Source: Sinotaia quadrata (Eukaryota; Mollusca; Gastropoda; Architaenioglossa; Viviparidae). From it: a stretch of DNA of 64,000 bases. Below, piece after piece: positions 36,230-47,481 of the stretch. How positions within the stretch are numbered: the first letter of the stretch is position 1; each line of letters opens with the position of its first letter. The notes beneath the pieces were generated by a model. It was not told the origin of the DNA. It ran no database searches and was given only the letters and a program-made list of their open reading frames with translations. The translations under genes and the position numbers were made by a program. The stretch spans positions 91,017,135-91,081,134 of the forward strand of contig CM054180.1 of the NCBI GenBank assembly GCA_028829895.1. The letters are read 5' to 3'.

Positions 36230-36945
36230 ACGACAGGGGCGGTCTGGGAGTGACTAAGTCAAGCCCTGGGGTACGTCACTAATTACCTCCTTCCCCAAGT
36301 GTTACTTGTCCAAGATAACCGGCCCTAGCTGAACTATCTCGTCTGTCTTCGCCCTCACATTACCTCCCAATTCGATGACGGGCCTATCCTAAGAAATGTG
36401 TTTTTAGATCATCTTTGTCGTCGTTATTACCTCATTGGCGGAGTCTCCCCCCACCCGTCATCTGCATATTTACCCCTCTTTAATAACGAGAGTGGATAGG
36501 TAAAATAATAACAATTTATTTTTAAGAATTTAAGAAAAGAATACAAAAGAATAAATCATTTTACAGATAGAATAACAATTGAATTATACTCAAGGTGAGG
36601 TGTTAGAGATTCACAGATCTCTCAAAAGCTTATCACACTAAACTTTAGATTAGGAACATTAATCATGTATTAATTATCTAGAACAATTACTAGGAGATTA
36701 TACAATTAGAAGAATGAATAATTTCAGTACGTTGCCTAGAACAATTACTAGGACTTCAAATAATCAAGAAAAATATATCTACGTTATCAGTATAAAATGG
36801 ATTAGAGAGAAAAGAATGAGAATAAGAAATTACAATAATCAAGGAACATAAAAATGCATTCACCTGATGTATTTGTGATCGCTGTCCTCAGTCTATGGCC
36901 TGGTGCTGTCGACTGGTGAACAATCCTGGCTACAGATTAGCACAC
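36230..36945 (-). repeat. Dispersed LTR-like repeat family 2, copy E
   Basis: The reverse complement aligns over its whole length, with divergence, to 54310-55000. Shared blocks are CAGGGCTTGACTTAGTCACT, GACAAGTAACAC, CCTAGTAATTGTTCTA, TTTGAGAGATCTG and TCACTCTCGTT just after AATAAATTGTT. On this strand the AATAAA signal sits about 400 bases before the terminal block, as in an LTR. No coding content is seen. Confidence 0.75.
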
Positions 36946-37941
36946 CTGGAAAAGTCTCTCACTTCATTCTTTGCTGGAATGTTCGAATAGTTCATTTCTG
37001 TCAGGAACTTGGTAGATGGAACTTTGACTGGTGGAATATTTGACTTCCGAAGCTGTGAAATATACAATTGTTTGCGTACATCAGCTCATGTTTTACTAAG
37101 AGTTAAGTCTGTAATTTTATTCTTGGTACTCATTTGAATTTCTTTACATGCATTTACTACCAAGAATAACATTACAGTTTCAAGTCATTTTAAAATACAA
37201 ACATTTGCAAGAAAAAATATAAATCGAAATTTGCAATAGGTAGATTTTGCAAATCATTATTTACAAAATATATTTACCATTTCAGACATTCCTATTTGTC
37301 CCCTTTCTCTGCAGGAAGTCGTTACAGGACTGTGAAAATTTCATAGTGAAATTATTTTTGCTTGGTGTGGGTATTTAAGCAGTTTGGGTTTTTCATTGGG
37401 GTTCGAGTACCTTATTATCCTCGGGTGTAATTTATGCCTTTGTCTCGGTCTTTTGTTGGATAGTCATGGTTGGCTGACTGTGTTCTAAGGATCATCATTT
37501 CTAGCATAGTCTCGTTTCTTGGAAGGTGACCGCAAGAGCGCCAGGTATCGCTGTCTCTCCTGAGATGTGTGAGTGGTTACATCATCAGAGCACCCTTACC
37601 ATGAGCGTTGATCTAACACACTAGCTATGCAGACCGCATCTATTCAATTTACATTCTTTGTTTTTCTTTTCCCAGAATGGACCAAAGTCGGCTGTCCAAA
37701 ATGGCTTACGAGGATTTATGCGGCAAAATTTTAGGATTAAATGTTGTCATAATTGAAGAAATAAAAATTCAAATAGTTAGAATTTATTTTTAAATTAGGT
37801 TAATGTAGTAATCTGCATTTTTGGCTTTACACTATCTATTCATATTTAATCACCATTGCACATATCTGTCTATCTTTATGTCCACCTTTCTATTTACCTC
37901 TGTATCTGTCTACGAATTTGTCTGACTATTAATATAATGTA
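36946..37941. other. Unexplained DNA
   Basis: GC-richer at 37380-37600 with no recognised motif. The flank left of the MITE has a TCTATCT/TGTCTA-rich stretch at 37860-37930. Confidence 0.4.
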
Positions 37942-38173
37942 CAGAGTGGCCCAAAAGTAGGTTTACAGTTATCACGTAGACTATTTATTTGAAAATTCGA
38001 CACTAGAACAGCGGGAAATTCGTTATACCTGTTAACATAAACATAAACAATTTAATCTCTCAGATGCTCAAAATGTTCTCCTTCAACATTGCAGCATTGG
38101 TATTATTAAGCAAGTAACTTCAACCATATAAAAGGTAGTTTAATAACTGTAAACCTACTTTTGGGCCACCCGG
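37942..38173 (-). mobile_element. Mariner-type MITE, copy 2 (232 bp)
   Basis: The same element as at 19845-20059 in opposite orientation. Its 31-bp terminal inverted repeats have small mismatches at the outer ends (CAGAGTGG left; CCACCCGG right). TA dinucleotides flank it at 37940-37941 and 38174-38175. It is about 17 bases longer than copy 1 through a segment near 38095-38115 absent from copy 1. The reverse strand reads VEGEHFEHLRD and a stop. Confidence 0.92.
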
Positions 38174-38175
38174 TA

Positions 38176-39429
38176 TATACGGAACTCACTATTGATGAAT
38201 GGAATGAATTGTCTTAATTTATTATCGATTGATTATACTTCAATTTTCGATAGTTTAAAATAATGTACAATAGTTTATAAGGAAATTTTATTAAAGGCAT
38301 TGTCACCAAACAATGTGTGTTTGTTGCAGTGGTTATCAAAATAGTAGGCATTTTTAATAATTACACTGCGTCACAAAAATAAATTTGAAAGTTGTCTAAG
38401 ATTTTTCAACTGATTTAGAACAATTTTGCACTGCTAAATTTTTTTTAATCAGGTCAGGTTTTTGATTAATTCGATTTTAAAAGATCTGATCTTTTAGCTA
38501 AATCGTTTACATTTTTGTAACATTATTAGGCACGTTTTGTTAATATTTCTCTTCCAAAATAGGTTTTTAAATTAAAAAAATAATTTAAATTTAAAACAAT
38601 CGTTTTCTAACACAATTCATTTATTAAATGTTACAAAAGTTGATTAGTGTGCATTGAATACTACATTGATAACGGTAAGTACATATAAATTCAATATTAG
38701 GTCATCAGTGTTCAAAATTCAGGGCATGAACTTCCGTCTCTTCGAACTTCTAGAATGCTCAGCAGTAATTTGGAGTCCTAATTTGTGTATTGGGAAGTTA
38801 ATGTGTAAATTTATAAAATCTTGATCAAGATATTTATTCATATTGCTGAAATCTAAATATAAGAGTGCTGTTGAATGAAACCTTCATGTTGTCTTGTTGG
38901 TATGTACTGTGACTGACGCATTTTTAGATCTGAAAACTGAATTAACGATTGTTTGCTATAATTTATAATCTGCAATAATACACCAGGAGGTGTATAGCAT
39001 TTGAATGACATTTTATAAATTGTTGAACGTTTGTCAAACTTTATCAACCACCACAAAATTCTAGGGACATTATTCTGTTTGCAAGCATAGACGAATGATA
39101 ATAACCCTTGCATTTGGTGAGATGTACTTGATTAATTTTTTATAACCGTTCATTGATTTTTCTTACTATTTGTAGAAAACCACACTGACAATCTGTAGAT
39201 TGTTTATTGTCTTTGTTGGTCGATCCGTAACTGATTGTCTATAAATATCATTGTTTGGAGCACATGACGAAGTGGTAGCCTCGATTGGGGGTGGAGGTAA
39301 AAGGAGACGTGAAAATGAAGCTTTTAGGCATCACTGAATTGGAGACGTGTCTAAGAACACGTAATCTAGGAGTGTAGGGGAAGGTTAGTAGGGATTTATT
39401 TTTGATTATTCTTTATAACTATTGGAAGC
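38176..39429. other. AT-rich DNA, nothing recognised
   Basis: No array or transposon motif. The minus frame 38853-39113 (86 codons) is unrecognised and starts without clear context. Confidence 0.45.
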
Positions 39430-39715
39430 ATTTAGATAACACTTCATATTACCCCACCCGACAACCCTTACATAACACTTCATATTACCCCACCCCCCGA
39501 CAGCATTTAGGTAAAATTTCATATTACCCACCCCCGACAGCATTTAGATAACACTTCATATTACTCCACTCGACAACCTTTACATGACACTTCATATTAC
39601 TCCACCCGACAGCCTTTACAAACCGACAACTTTTACATGTTACTTCATATTATTCCACCCGACAACCTTGACATAACACTTCATATTACTCCACCCGACA
39701 ACTTTGTGCTCACAT
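39430..39715. repeat. Tandem array, about 36-bp unit with length changes
   Basis: Seven to eight copies of ACACTTCATATTACTCCACC followed by CGACAACCTTTACAT; one copy is interrupted near 39615. Confidence 0.9.
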
Positions 39716-40234
39716 AGTGAAATGCTGTAATTTTACTAATCAACAACTTTGAATTTTAAAATTGAATGCTATTTATTTTCTAATGTACATATAATCATAC
39801 AATTTAAATTATTATCAGTTTAATCATTCTTGTAATTATCAAGAATTAAACTGTGCTTTTTAATTAATTATTTTAAACATTTGTGAAGACTGTCTGAGAA
39901 AATGTTTTGATTCGTGCATATGATTATATTATTATATTGCAATGTATGTGACTAAATGTTTATGCAAGAATAATAAATTTCATTAAAACAGCTTTTTGTT
40001 TTCTTCATGTACAATATTTTTTGTCTTAATTTAATAGTAACATTTATGAATCCAAGAGTGTGTTGTTAATTATGTAACAAAGTCTAGCATATGTTTATAC
40101 ATCCTTTTTGCTCTTTAAGGATTAAGTGTAATGGCTACTATCTGATTAATCTGTAAGAATGGAGATGATCAGTTGTCAATCAGGCGAATACATTAGAATG
40201 ATCTCTATAATAAGCCATATCGAACTTAAAAATT
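39716..40234. other. AT-rich spacer, nothing recognised
   Basis: No feature found. Confidence 0.5.
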
Positions 40235-40815
40235 TCTTGCAATAGTATTTATTAGCCGGATACATCCACACAGCATAATAAATACAGCGCAATAGTTATA
40301 TGTGCGGATTCACTAGAAACAATATCAAGTGTTTAGCATACCACAAATAAACATCATAGGTGACAATTTGTAGAAGTAATAGTCTATTCACATAATACAT
40401 CTCTACATAAATGCAAATACAACACAGCAATAGCAAAAATGCACGAAATATTTCTAAGTCCATTCTCTCTCAATCAGTCAGTTAACTCATCATTAAGCTA
40501 ATGGCCGCCTTTCACGACCGGACTCCTAGCCACACCAAATTCAAGTGATTAGAAAAAAAAAAAGAATTCTCTACAGCAGGTAAACTTTTGATCTCAACCC
40601 ACTGGCTGGTCTCATTCTCATAAATCTTAACCATTGGATAATAAAAAGTTCTCATCCAATTAGAACTGGTTTGCATTGCATCAGCAGTTTGTGGCATATT
40701 CTTACCTCGAGAGTTTACTCCAACTCTGACAATAAAAAAATACCATCATAAGAAGTTCGCAAGGTCGGGTCACTTCGACAATTGCACAAAATACCCAAAT
40801 TATATCATTAAAGCT
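40235..40815 (-). repeat. Dispersed LTR-like repeat family 1, copy B
   Basis: Aligns with copy A along its length: AATAGTATTTATTAGCCGGA at the left, GCACGAAATATTTCTAAGTC, CTTTCACGACCGGACTCC, and ACCATTGGATAATAAAAAGT near 40630. It lacks the 48-bp insert found in copy A. An A run at 40553-40563 interrupts it. It encodes nothing. Confidence 0.78.
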
Positions 40816-40919
40816 GTTTAGAAGAGTTAAAAATATTTTTTAATTGCTGAGCAGTTTATTTCTTAACTAGATGAAAACCCAGTGTTTCCCGGTTGTGGAG
40901 AGCATTTGATATTAAATTT

Positions 40920-41040
40920 ATGACTTTTTATTTTTTTAGTATGCTTCATGGGCCAGAGTTAAATCCTCAGATCCCCTTATGTCCATCGTGGGGGTAAGCC
41001 ACGCTTCCATGCAAATGCAAATTATCATCCCTCCCCCCCC

Positions 41041-41107
<67 letters not shown>

Positions 41108-41480
41108 CCAGCGTGAATTATATTATTATCTTATGTGTGTAGGTGGAAGGACCTCAGGGCAGACCCTGACCCTTTATGTCCATCGCAGGTGCAAACCACG
41201 CATGCACAATTATGCCTTCCATGTTCTATCTCATTTTAAAAGTCCATATTTTTGCCTTCCTAGTTCTATCTCATTTTAAAAGTCCATTTGTGGACTGAAG
41301 GGACAGACTCTGACCTCAATGTCCGTTTCAGGGGTAAACCACATAGGCATGTAATATTTTAACCTACCAACTTTCTCTCTGTGGCTATAAATCATTAATA
41401 ATCCATTTTACATATGTAGATGGAGAGGGCGCCCCAAGGAGTAGGGACGAATTCTGTCCTTCCTATGACCGCCTCCTTGC
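40920..41480. repeat. Degenerate tandem repeat, roughly 110-150-bp unit
   Basis: Three to four diverged copies around CTTTATGTCCATCGCAGG / GGTAAACCACGCAT and GTAGGTGGAAGGACCTCAGG. The CT microsatellite lies inside the first copy. The two TTCTATCTCATTTTAAAAGT segments near 41230 and 41265 form a smaller duplication. Confidence 0.6.
41041..41101. repeat. (CT)n microsatellite
   Basis: About 29 uninterrupted CT dinucleotides preceded by a C run. Confidence 0.98.
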
Positions 41481-42499
41481 AAATTTTCAGCATACATGTT
41501 CTCTCCGTACGACCGTGAATCAAACTCATACGCAGGGAAATACAAACAAATTTTCTGCTTTTGATTATATAAAGTTATTTTTATCACTGAAACCATTCCA
41601 AGGATAATTAAAACAAAGAACTGGCATACTGACAATAATCATTCGACTGCCTTCCTTTGTCACTACTCTTTTACATTTACATTACATTTCTTTTGTTATT
41701 CAGACGGGTCCCAATATATTAGTTTAATCAAGCATGCTTGGTTTTTCGTCACGCACATTCCTGGCGTGTGACTATTTATAGCAGTCATCAATCATTTTCA
41801 CTAGAAGTAATCTGTTAAAATCTGTGTTGTTGTCTCTAAATTGTCGTTCTATTGACGTGTTCACACGTGCCACGTCAAATCCTAACAATTCAAAACTACA
41901 AATGTTTACACTGTAATTCTTGACAATTTATATCTTGCTTTACTGTTCGTAATGTAAGACAGTATTTACATATAAATTAGTCGCTAAAAGTCATTACGGT
42001 AAACATACGAAAACATATATATATACGTCTGTATGTATATGTGTATGTATGTATTTCCACCTAGCCATCTGTCCACCCATCGATCCATCTATCTCTTTAA
42101 TATAATGATCTGTCTTTCTATCAATATGTATTTATTTCTAGAGTCAGAATGTTCACCCATAGACTTATTGTTTCAAAAAATGTCCGAAATATTCTTTATA
42201 AGTCTAACAAAACGATTAGTTCTATTATAATATAAATTAACACTAAGATAAAGAACTAAAATCAAGTTGAAGCCGTGTAAACGGGTTAATTCTTTATCGG
42301 AAAATGCAAAATAGTTGAATATTTTAAAAGAATTCAAACGAGCTGATTACTTAGATAATTACATTTTAAACATGCTATAGGAGACACTTATTGCATAGTA
42401 TTGAACAGTTTATTTCAGTCCTGCTTACAACCGAAATCCACTGCTTTCTTTGATCTTTTTCTTTTTTCTCTCTTTACCCCCATATCTATCAGACATTAT
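41481..42499. other. AT-rich DNA, nothing recognised
   Basis: A TATG/TGTA-rich stretch lies near 42015-42055. No gene or transposon motif was recognised. Confidence 0.45.
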
Positions 42500-42776
42500 T
42501 CTTACTGGAAATTGGGAGTAACTTGTCTGTTTAGAATTTTGAGTAACGTGCCTGTTTAGAATTGTGAGTAACTTGCCTGTATAGAATTGTGAGTAAAGTG
42601 CTTAGAATTGTGAGTAAAATGCTTGTTTAGAATTGTGAGTAAAATGCTTAGAATTGAGAGTAACGTGCCTGTTTTAAATTTAGAGTAACAGTAAAGTACT
42701 TGTTTAGAAATGGGAGTAACGCGACTATTTAGAATTGAAAGTAATGAACTTGTTTAGAATTGTGCGTAACGTGCTT
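42500..42776. repeat. Minisatellite, about 25-bp unit, left part
   Basis: About ten copies of a unit close to AGAATTGTGAGTAACGTGCT plus TGTTT. The array is cut at 42776 by a retrotransposon and resumes at 44950 in the same phase of the unit. Confidence 0.93.
42766..42776 (+). repeat. Left copy of the target-site duplication
   Basis: GTAACGTGCTT ends directly before the element and recurs at 44950-44960 after it. Because it lies in a tandem repeat, the exact length of the duplication is uncertain. Confidence 0.6.
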
Positions 42777-43584
42777 TCAACATAGCCACACATGACCTAA
42801 ACAAAATCACCGCAGACACAAAGACACAACTAACACAATTTGCAGACAATTCATCACTATACAACTCACACAAAAAAATAGAATACTTAATCCAAGATCT
42901 CCAAAACACCCTAAAAAACCTGGAAGACTGGACAAATAAATGGGGATTTGACCTTGCACCAGACAAAACGACAGCCATAGACTTCACTGATCCAAGAGAC
43001 AGAAAGTACCCCACACTCAAATTAAAACAATCAAACATTAAATACTCAAAGACTCACAAATTTTTAGGTATCACATTTGATGAAAACATTAATTTCAACC
43101 AACACATAGAAAACACCCTAATCAAAACGAACAAAACACTAAACATCCTAAAAACAACAAAAGGGAAAGACGGGGGGGGGGGGGGCAGACACGACCACTC
43201 TATTAACAGTCACAAGAGCACTAATATACTCAGCCATAGACTATGGAAGCACAACATACACAGCAACCAACAACCCTAAAATAAAAAAAAACAAACTACA
43301 AACAATTCAATATAAAGCTCTTAGAATAAGCACAAATGCACTCCCAAACACACAAAAAAATGAAGAAATATTAAAACAAACAGGACATTTAACACTAATA
43401 GAAAGAAGAGACAAACAAACACTAAAACAATGGGCTAATAGAACACAACATGGGAAAAATCTTCCCACAAATACACATCTACAAAACAAGAAATGGGATA
43501 AAAAGGGATACAACATGCCAAAAGCAACAAGAATTTAAAAAAAAACTAGACAGAAAATAAGCTACCCCCATACCAGCAAACTAA
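42777..43584 (+). pseudogene. Reverse transcriptase, C-terminal part
   Basis: The frame reads TQFADNSSLY near 42834, where the catalytic Y/FADD motif should be; the second aspartate is asparagine, so this copy would be inactive. It continues with LEDWTNKWGFDLAPDKT (thumb boundary), HKFLGITFDENINF near 43048 and LNILKTTKGK near 43140. A run of 14 G at 43172-43185 then breaks the frame at the place where the sister copy reads AWGAE. Beyond it the other frame continues with VTRALIYSAIDYGS and the connection region to about 43530, followed by further breaks. Polymerase palm residues before FADN are missing through 5' truncation. Confidence 0.9.
43172..43185 (+). repeat. Run of 14 G that breaks the RT frame
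   Basis: A homopolymer on an otherwise G-poor strand. The frame changes across it. It may be a true slippage mutation or a sequencing/assembly error. Confidence 0.9.
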
Positions 43585-44598
43585 GAAATTAATAGAAAAA
43601 TACAAATTGAACTCACTAAAATTAGAAGATCCCAAAAACAAACCTCAGCCCCATCCTGGACAATCAATACACCAAAAATAGACTTAACACTACTCAAACA
43701 ACCAATAAAGCACAACCAACCACACTTAGCGAAACAAAGAGCACTAGAACACATAAATAAAAAATACTTCAACCATCACCACATATACACTGATGGATCC
43801 AAAAGCAAAATGGGAACAGGGGCAGCAGCACATACACCCACATTCACACAAACATACAAATTAGATAAAAGACATTCAATACTAACAGCAGAATTAGAAA
43901 CAATCCAGAAAGCGCTGACAATAGCAAAAAACACCCTAACAACCAAAACACAAATACTCATACTAACAGACTCACTAACATCACTACAAAATTTAGCTAA
44001 CCCCTTCCAAACCACAAGAGTACGAATCACCAATGCAATATGCAAACAAATAACAACACTAAAAAAAAACGAAATAAAAACAACACTGTTATGGATCCCC
44101 AGTCACATAAACATAACAGGAAATGAAACAGCGGACAAAGGAGCAAAATATGGAAGCAAACATGGAATACATCTAAACACCCCAATACATATACCAGAAC
44201 TTCAAGCACAAATAAAACAAATCTTTAAAAACAAGTTCCCCACCCCACCCCACCCATGCTTGAAGAACATAACACACAACAGAGCAATATATAGATTAAG
44301 ATACAACTCCACAAGATTTACACATAACCTAAACAATAAACCAAAATCATGCATTCACTGTCGAACATACAACACAATAGAACACTTTCTACTACATTGT
44401 TACAAATACAGAGAAGAAAGAAAATGCTTGACTGACACAATGAGACTATTACATTTACCAGTTACCACACAAACACTACTCTTTCCAAATAAATATCACC
44501 AAAATCATCATCACATATCTCATTCACACAAACACACTTCACCTTCTATAAAAATAAATATTAATAAAACCCACCACACACACATTATTACACAATAA
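43585..44598 (+). CDS. RNase H-like domain and zinc-knuckle end of the retrotransposon
   Basis: Open for 337 codons from the base after a TAA at 43582-43584 to a TAA at 44596-44598. It would be the C-terminal part of ORF2, not an independent gene. Motifs in order: HHHIYTDGSKSKMGTGAA (first aspartate of type I RNase H, about 43780), LTAELETIQKAL (glutamate, about 43890), ILTDSLTSL (second aspartate, about 43965) and WIPSHINITGNETADKGAK (last aspartate, about 44095-44150). The C-terminus has C-x2-C-x7-H-x4-C (about 44351-44400), a CCHC knuckle as in Jockey and related clades. All usual RNase H catalytic positions appear present. Since the upstream RT is broken and truncated, the protein is probably not made. 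Confidence 0.88.
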   Translation, partial: EINRKIQIELTKIRRSQKQTSAPSWTINTPKIDLTLLKQPIKHNQPHLAKQRALEHINKKYFNHHHIYTDGSKSKMGTGAAAHTPTFTQTYKLDKRHSILTAELETIQKALTIAKNTLTTKTQILILTDSLTSLQNLANPFQTTRVRITNAICKQITTLKKNEIKTTLLWIPSHINITGNETADKGAKYGSKHGIHLNTPIHIPELQAQIKQIFKNKFPTPPHPCLKNITHNRAIYRLRYNSTRFTHNLNNKPKSCIHCRTYNTIEHFLLHCYKYREERKCLTDTMRLLHLPVTTQTLLFPNKYHQNHHHISHSHKHTSPSIKININKTHHTHIITQ

Positions 44599-44822
44599 GT
44601 AATAAAAAAGAAAACCACAAACTTAAAGGAAGTTACAAATAGCTTCCTCACATTAAAAAAAAAATTATATAAATATATTAACACAATTCCTAAGAAAAAC
44701 AATGCATACAATAACTGACACATGAATAAAGCATGCAAGTAAACTGTAAACAACGACAGGCAAGTAGAAAACTAATTCCATAACTTCCATATATCTTCCA
44801 CATTTTAAAAAAAAATCACTAC

Positions 44823-44918
44823 CCTCCTCAAACAGAGTAAGGAGGAAGGCCCCACAGGAACTCTACAGAAACTGAGAACATCAAGAAGATGAAAAGTTTC
44901 CACGCAATTCCTGTGGGG
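44823..44918 (+). other. 3' stem-loops of the retrotransposon
   Basis: CCTCCT (44823-44828 region) and AGGAGG (about 44840-44845) can form a small hairpin. CCCCACAGGAA at 44850-44860 and TTCCTGTGGGG at 44908-44918 form a perfect 11-bp stem around a 47-base loop. Both lie within 130 bases of the 3' end, where some non-LTR elements carry structures bound by their own reverse transcriptase; that role is inferred. Confidence 0.6.
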
Positions 44919-44949
44919 AAAAGAAGTGATCATAAAGAAGAAGAAGAAA

Positions 44950-45665
44950 GTAACGTGCTTGTTCAGAATTGTGCGTAACGTGCTTGTTCAGAATTGTGTG
45001 TAACGTGCTTGTTTAGAATTGGGATAACGTGCTTGTTTAGAATTGGGAGGACTGTGATTGTTTAAAATTGGATATAACGTGCCTAGTTAGAATTGTGAGT
45101 TTCGTGCCTGTATAGAATTGGAAGAACACACGTTTAGAATTAGGAGTAATGTGCCTGTTTAAAATTGGGAGTAACATGTTTTTTTTTAGAATTGGGAGTA
45201 ATGTGCCTGTTTGGAATTGAAGGTAACGTGCCTGTTTAGAATTGAAGGTAACGTGCTTGTTTAGAATTGGGAGTAACATGTTTGTTTAGAATAAGGAGTA
45301 ACGTGCCTGTTTAGAAATGGGAGTAAAGTATGTGTTTAGAATTGAGAATAAAGTGCAAGATTAGAATTGGGAGTAACGTACTTGCTTAGAATTTTGTAAC
45401 ATGCTTGTTTAGAATTGTGTAACATGCTTGTTTAGAATTTTGAGTAATATGCTTGTATAGAATTGGGAAAAGCGAACCAGAATAGAATTGTAAGTAACGC
45501 GATTGTTTAGAATTGTGAGTAACTTGCCTATTTAGAATTATGAGTAAACGTGCTTATTCAGAATTGTGACTAACATGCCTGTTTAGAATTAGGAGTAAAG
45601 TATTTGTTTAGAATTGTGAGTAACGTGCTTGTTTAGAATTGTGCGTAGCCTGATTGTTTAAAATA
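44950..45665. repeat. Minisatellite, about 25-bp unit, right part
   Basis: Continuation of the 42500-42776 array: some 28 imperfect copies of GTAACGTGCTTGTTTAGAAT plus TGGGA or TGTGA. Period jitter is 22-27 bases. The minus frame 45037-45279 is a by-product. Confidence 0.93.
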
Positions 45666-45689
45666 CTAGAACGTGAACGTCCACTTGTG

Positions 45690-46060
45690 AGCAGTGTAAC
45701 GTCTGATAATTTGTCAACCATATATGTAGTTATAAATCGCGTCTGATAATGTGTCAGCCTTATAAGTGGCTATAAATGAAGTCTGATAGTGTGTCAACCT
45801 TATAACTGTTATAAATCACATTTGAGAATATGTCAACCTTATAAGTGGTTATAAACCGCATCATAGAATGTACAGACTTATAATCCGTTATAAATCACTT
45901 CAGAGAATGTGTCAGCGGTTATAAATCGCATATGAAAATATATCAGTCTTATAAGCGGTTATAATTACGTCTAAAGTGTGTCAGCCTTAAAGTGCTTATA
46001 AATCACGCCTGAGAAAGTGTAAGCCTTATAAATGGTTATAAATCACCATTTTGTTTTAAC
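45690..46060. repeat. Degenerate tandem array, about 42-45-bp unit
   Basis: Eight copies of CTGATAATGTGTCAACCTTA followed by TAAGTGGTTATAAATCGC. It directly follows the 25-bp array but is unrelated to it in sequence. Confidence 0.85.
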
Positions 46061-46479
46061 TGATCAACTTTTACTTTCTAGTAGATAAAATATATATAGT
46101 ATATTAGCATTAGCAAAGGAATTAGTGTATGTCTTAGGAGAGTACTGTACAGTATTACAAAGACATTATGATACAGTATAGCAATGTTCGAAACAATTTA
46201 ATTGTTTTCAAAGCAGTACGGAATCACGCACACTGGTGGAAGAATACAAGTATGTTATGCTCTACTAAAATACATGTTAAGAGTTCACATTTGGGAAAAG
46301 TTATTAACAGAAGTATCTATATAATTTAGAAATCTCTCCAACATCACCTTGTTAATTCTAAAAGAGGTGTCGTTGTAAAATTGAGCAATTATCAATAATG
46401 AAAGTCCACACCGAAAAACAACAGAAATTAACAAAAGTATAACGATTAGGAGACATATAAATACACTCATTTCTATCCT
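46061..46479. other. Unexplained spacer left of the second non-LTR element
   Basis: AT-rich with no motif; the 5' end of the retrotransposon could lie here. Confidence 0.4.
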
Positions 46480-46670
46480 CAGACAGACCAGACCACTAGG
46501 AGTAATTAAAAAATACGCCTTGGAATCAACAATCAAGGAGTCCAATGAGTTGATACAACACCTCTGCCCCAACGTTATGCCAAATAATAAAATTCTCAGG
46601 AGGAAATACGGACAAATGAAAAGAAGCAGTTCTTGCAAAATTTCAAGGAAAATTACCAACACACATACAA

Positions 46671-46905
46671 GTGGGCCTTGAAACTTACACAGTAGAAGCT
46701 TACAATGGCAGAGACTTACAATGTTTAACCGTCACCGCTGTGGCCACACAAGCGAAAAATGAACACATAACTTGTAGTCGATGTGGTAAAAAGCAATACA
46801 CTTCCAACTGCCCACTGACCAAGGAGGACGAGCAGAACGTTCAGTTTTCCAGCTGTGGAAACAAGGACATGGTGTTTCATATGTAGGATGCATTAAAGCT
46901 CTCTC
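46671..46905 (+). pseudogene. ORF1 (gag-like) zinc-knuckle region
   Basis: One frame reads ITCSRCGKKQYTSNCPLTKE (about 46765-46825), a C-x2-C-x4-[Y for H]-x3-C knuckle. A second knuckle, with SSCGNK in that frame and GHGVSYVGCIKALSHGHK in the next, is split by a frameshift at about 46858-46865. Two or three CCHC knuckles near the ORF1 end are usual in Jockey-clade elements, where ORF1 binds RNA. The upstream ORF1 core could not be aligned by eye. Confidence 0.65.
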
Positions 46906-47481
46906 CCATGGACACAAACTAATGCCATGAGAGAAATCCCATACTGAGGGGCACTAGATCAGTAATTCCTCTTATGAAAGTGGCGGACTCCAGTTCAAGC
47001 ACATATGCCCAAATAGTCTCATGGGCCTTGATTCCGAGAGACAGCATTGCCACAAATACCAGACAGTCACAACGAATAGCACCAACCACAAACCCCTCAT
47101 ACTGCATTGATAGCCCTCCCATCATTAGTACAATCAAACCAAGGGAAGCCGTAAATCCACATTCCTTTATACCATTGCAAACATCTGGCCCCTATTCTTC
47201 CCACTAGTCCACCATCAGCTTCCATATCATCCCTAACAACCAACCCCTCTCCAACCATTATAACAACCCACAACAAAACGAACGACTAATAATACTTATA
47301 GACTATTATAATATACTAATCAATATTATTTGACAGGTCTTGCTCTTGGACAGATCCTAGATCTAGCTCAAAACATAAAGCGGCCATCTTGACCAGTTAA
47401 CATATTGACAGACAGTCTGAGAGTCCATTTACAGAATAAAAGCCATCAACCACGGTTACTCAAACCCCTCTAATTATTAAA

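Larger units (their letters stand above)
42777..44949 (+). mobile_element. 5'-truncated Jockey-like non-LTR retrotransposon
   Basis: A 2.17-kb insertion splits a 25-bp minisatellite. It begins in the middle of the reverse transcriptase and ends, after an RNase H-like frame and a 3' region with stem-loops, in a GAA/AAG-rich tail (about 44936-44949). It is flanked by GTAACGTGCTT on both sides. Lack of the 5' half, the simple-sequence 3' tail and the target duplication fit target-primed reverse transcription. The plus strand is A/C-rich and G-poor, unlike its flanks. It is a younger relative of the copy at 22925-24430. Confidence 0.9.

Noticed and set aside
42754..44753. Several minus-strand frames of 60 to 94 codons
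   Set aside because: They are shadows of the plus-strand retrotransposon coding sequence, whose A/C-rich strand leaves the opposite strand open.
44950..44960. Taking GTAACGTGCTT as a certain 11-bp target-site duplication
   Set aside because: The insertion is inside a 25-bp tandem repeat, so the next unit would show the same bases anyway; it is reported with reduced confidence.
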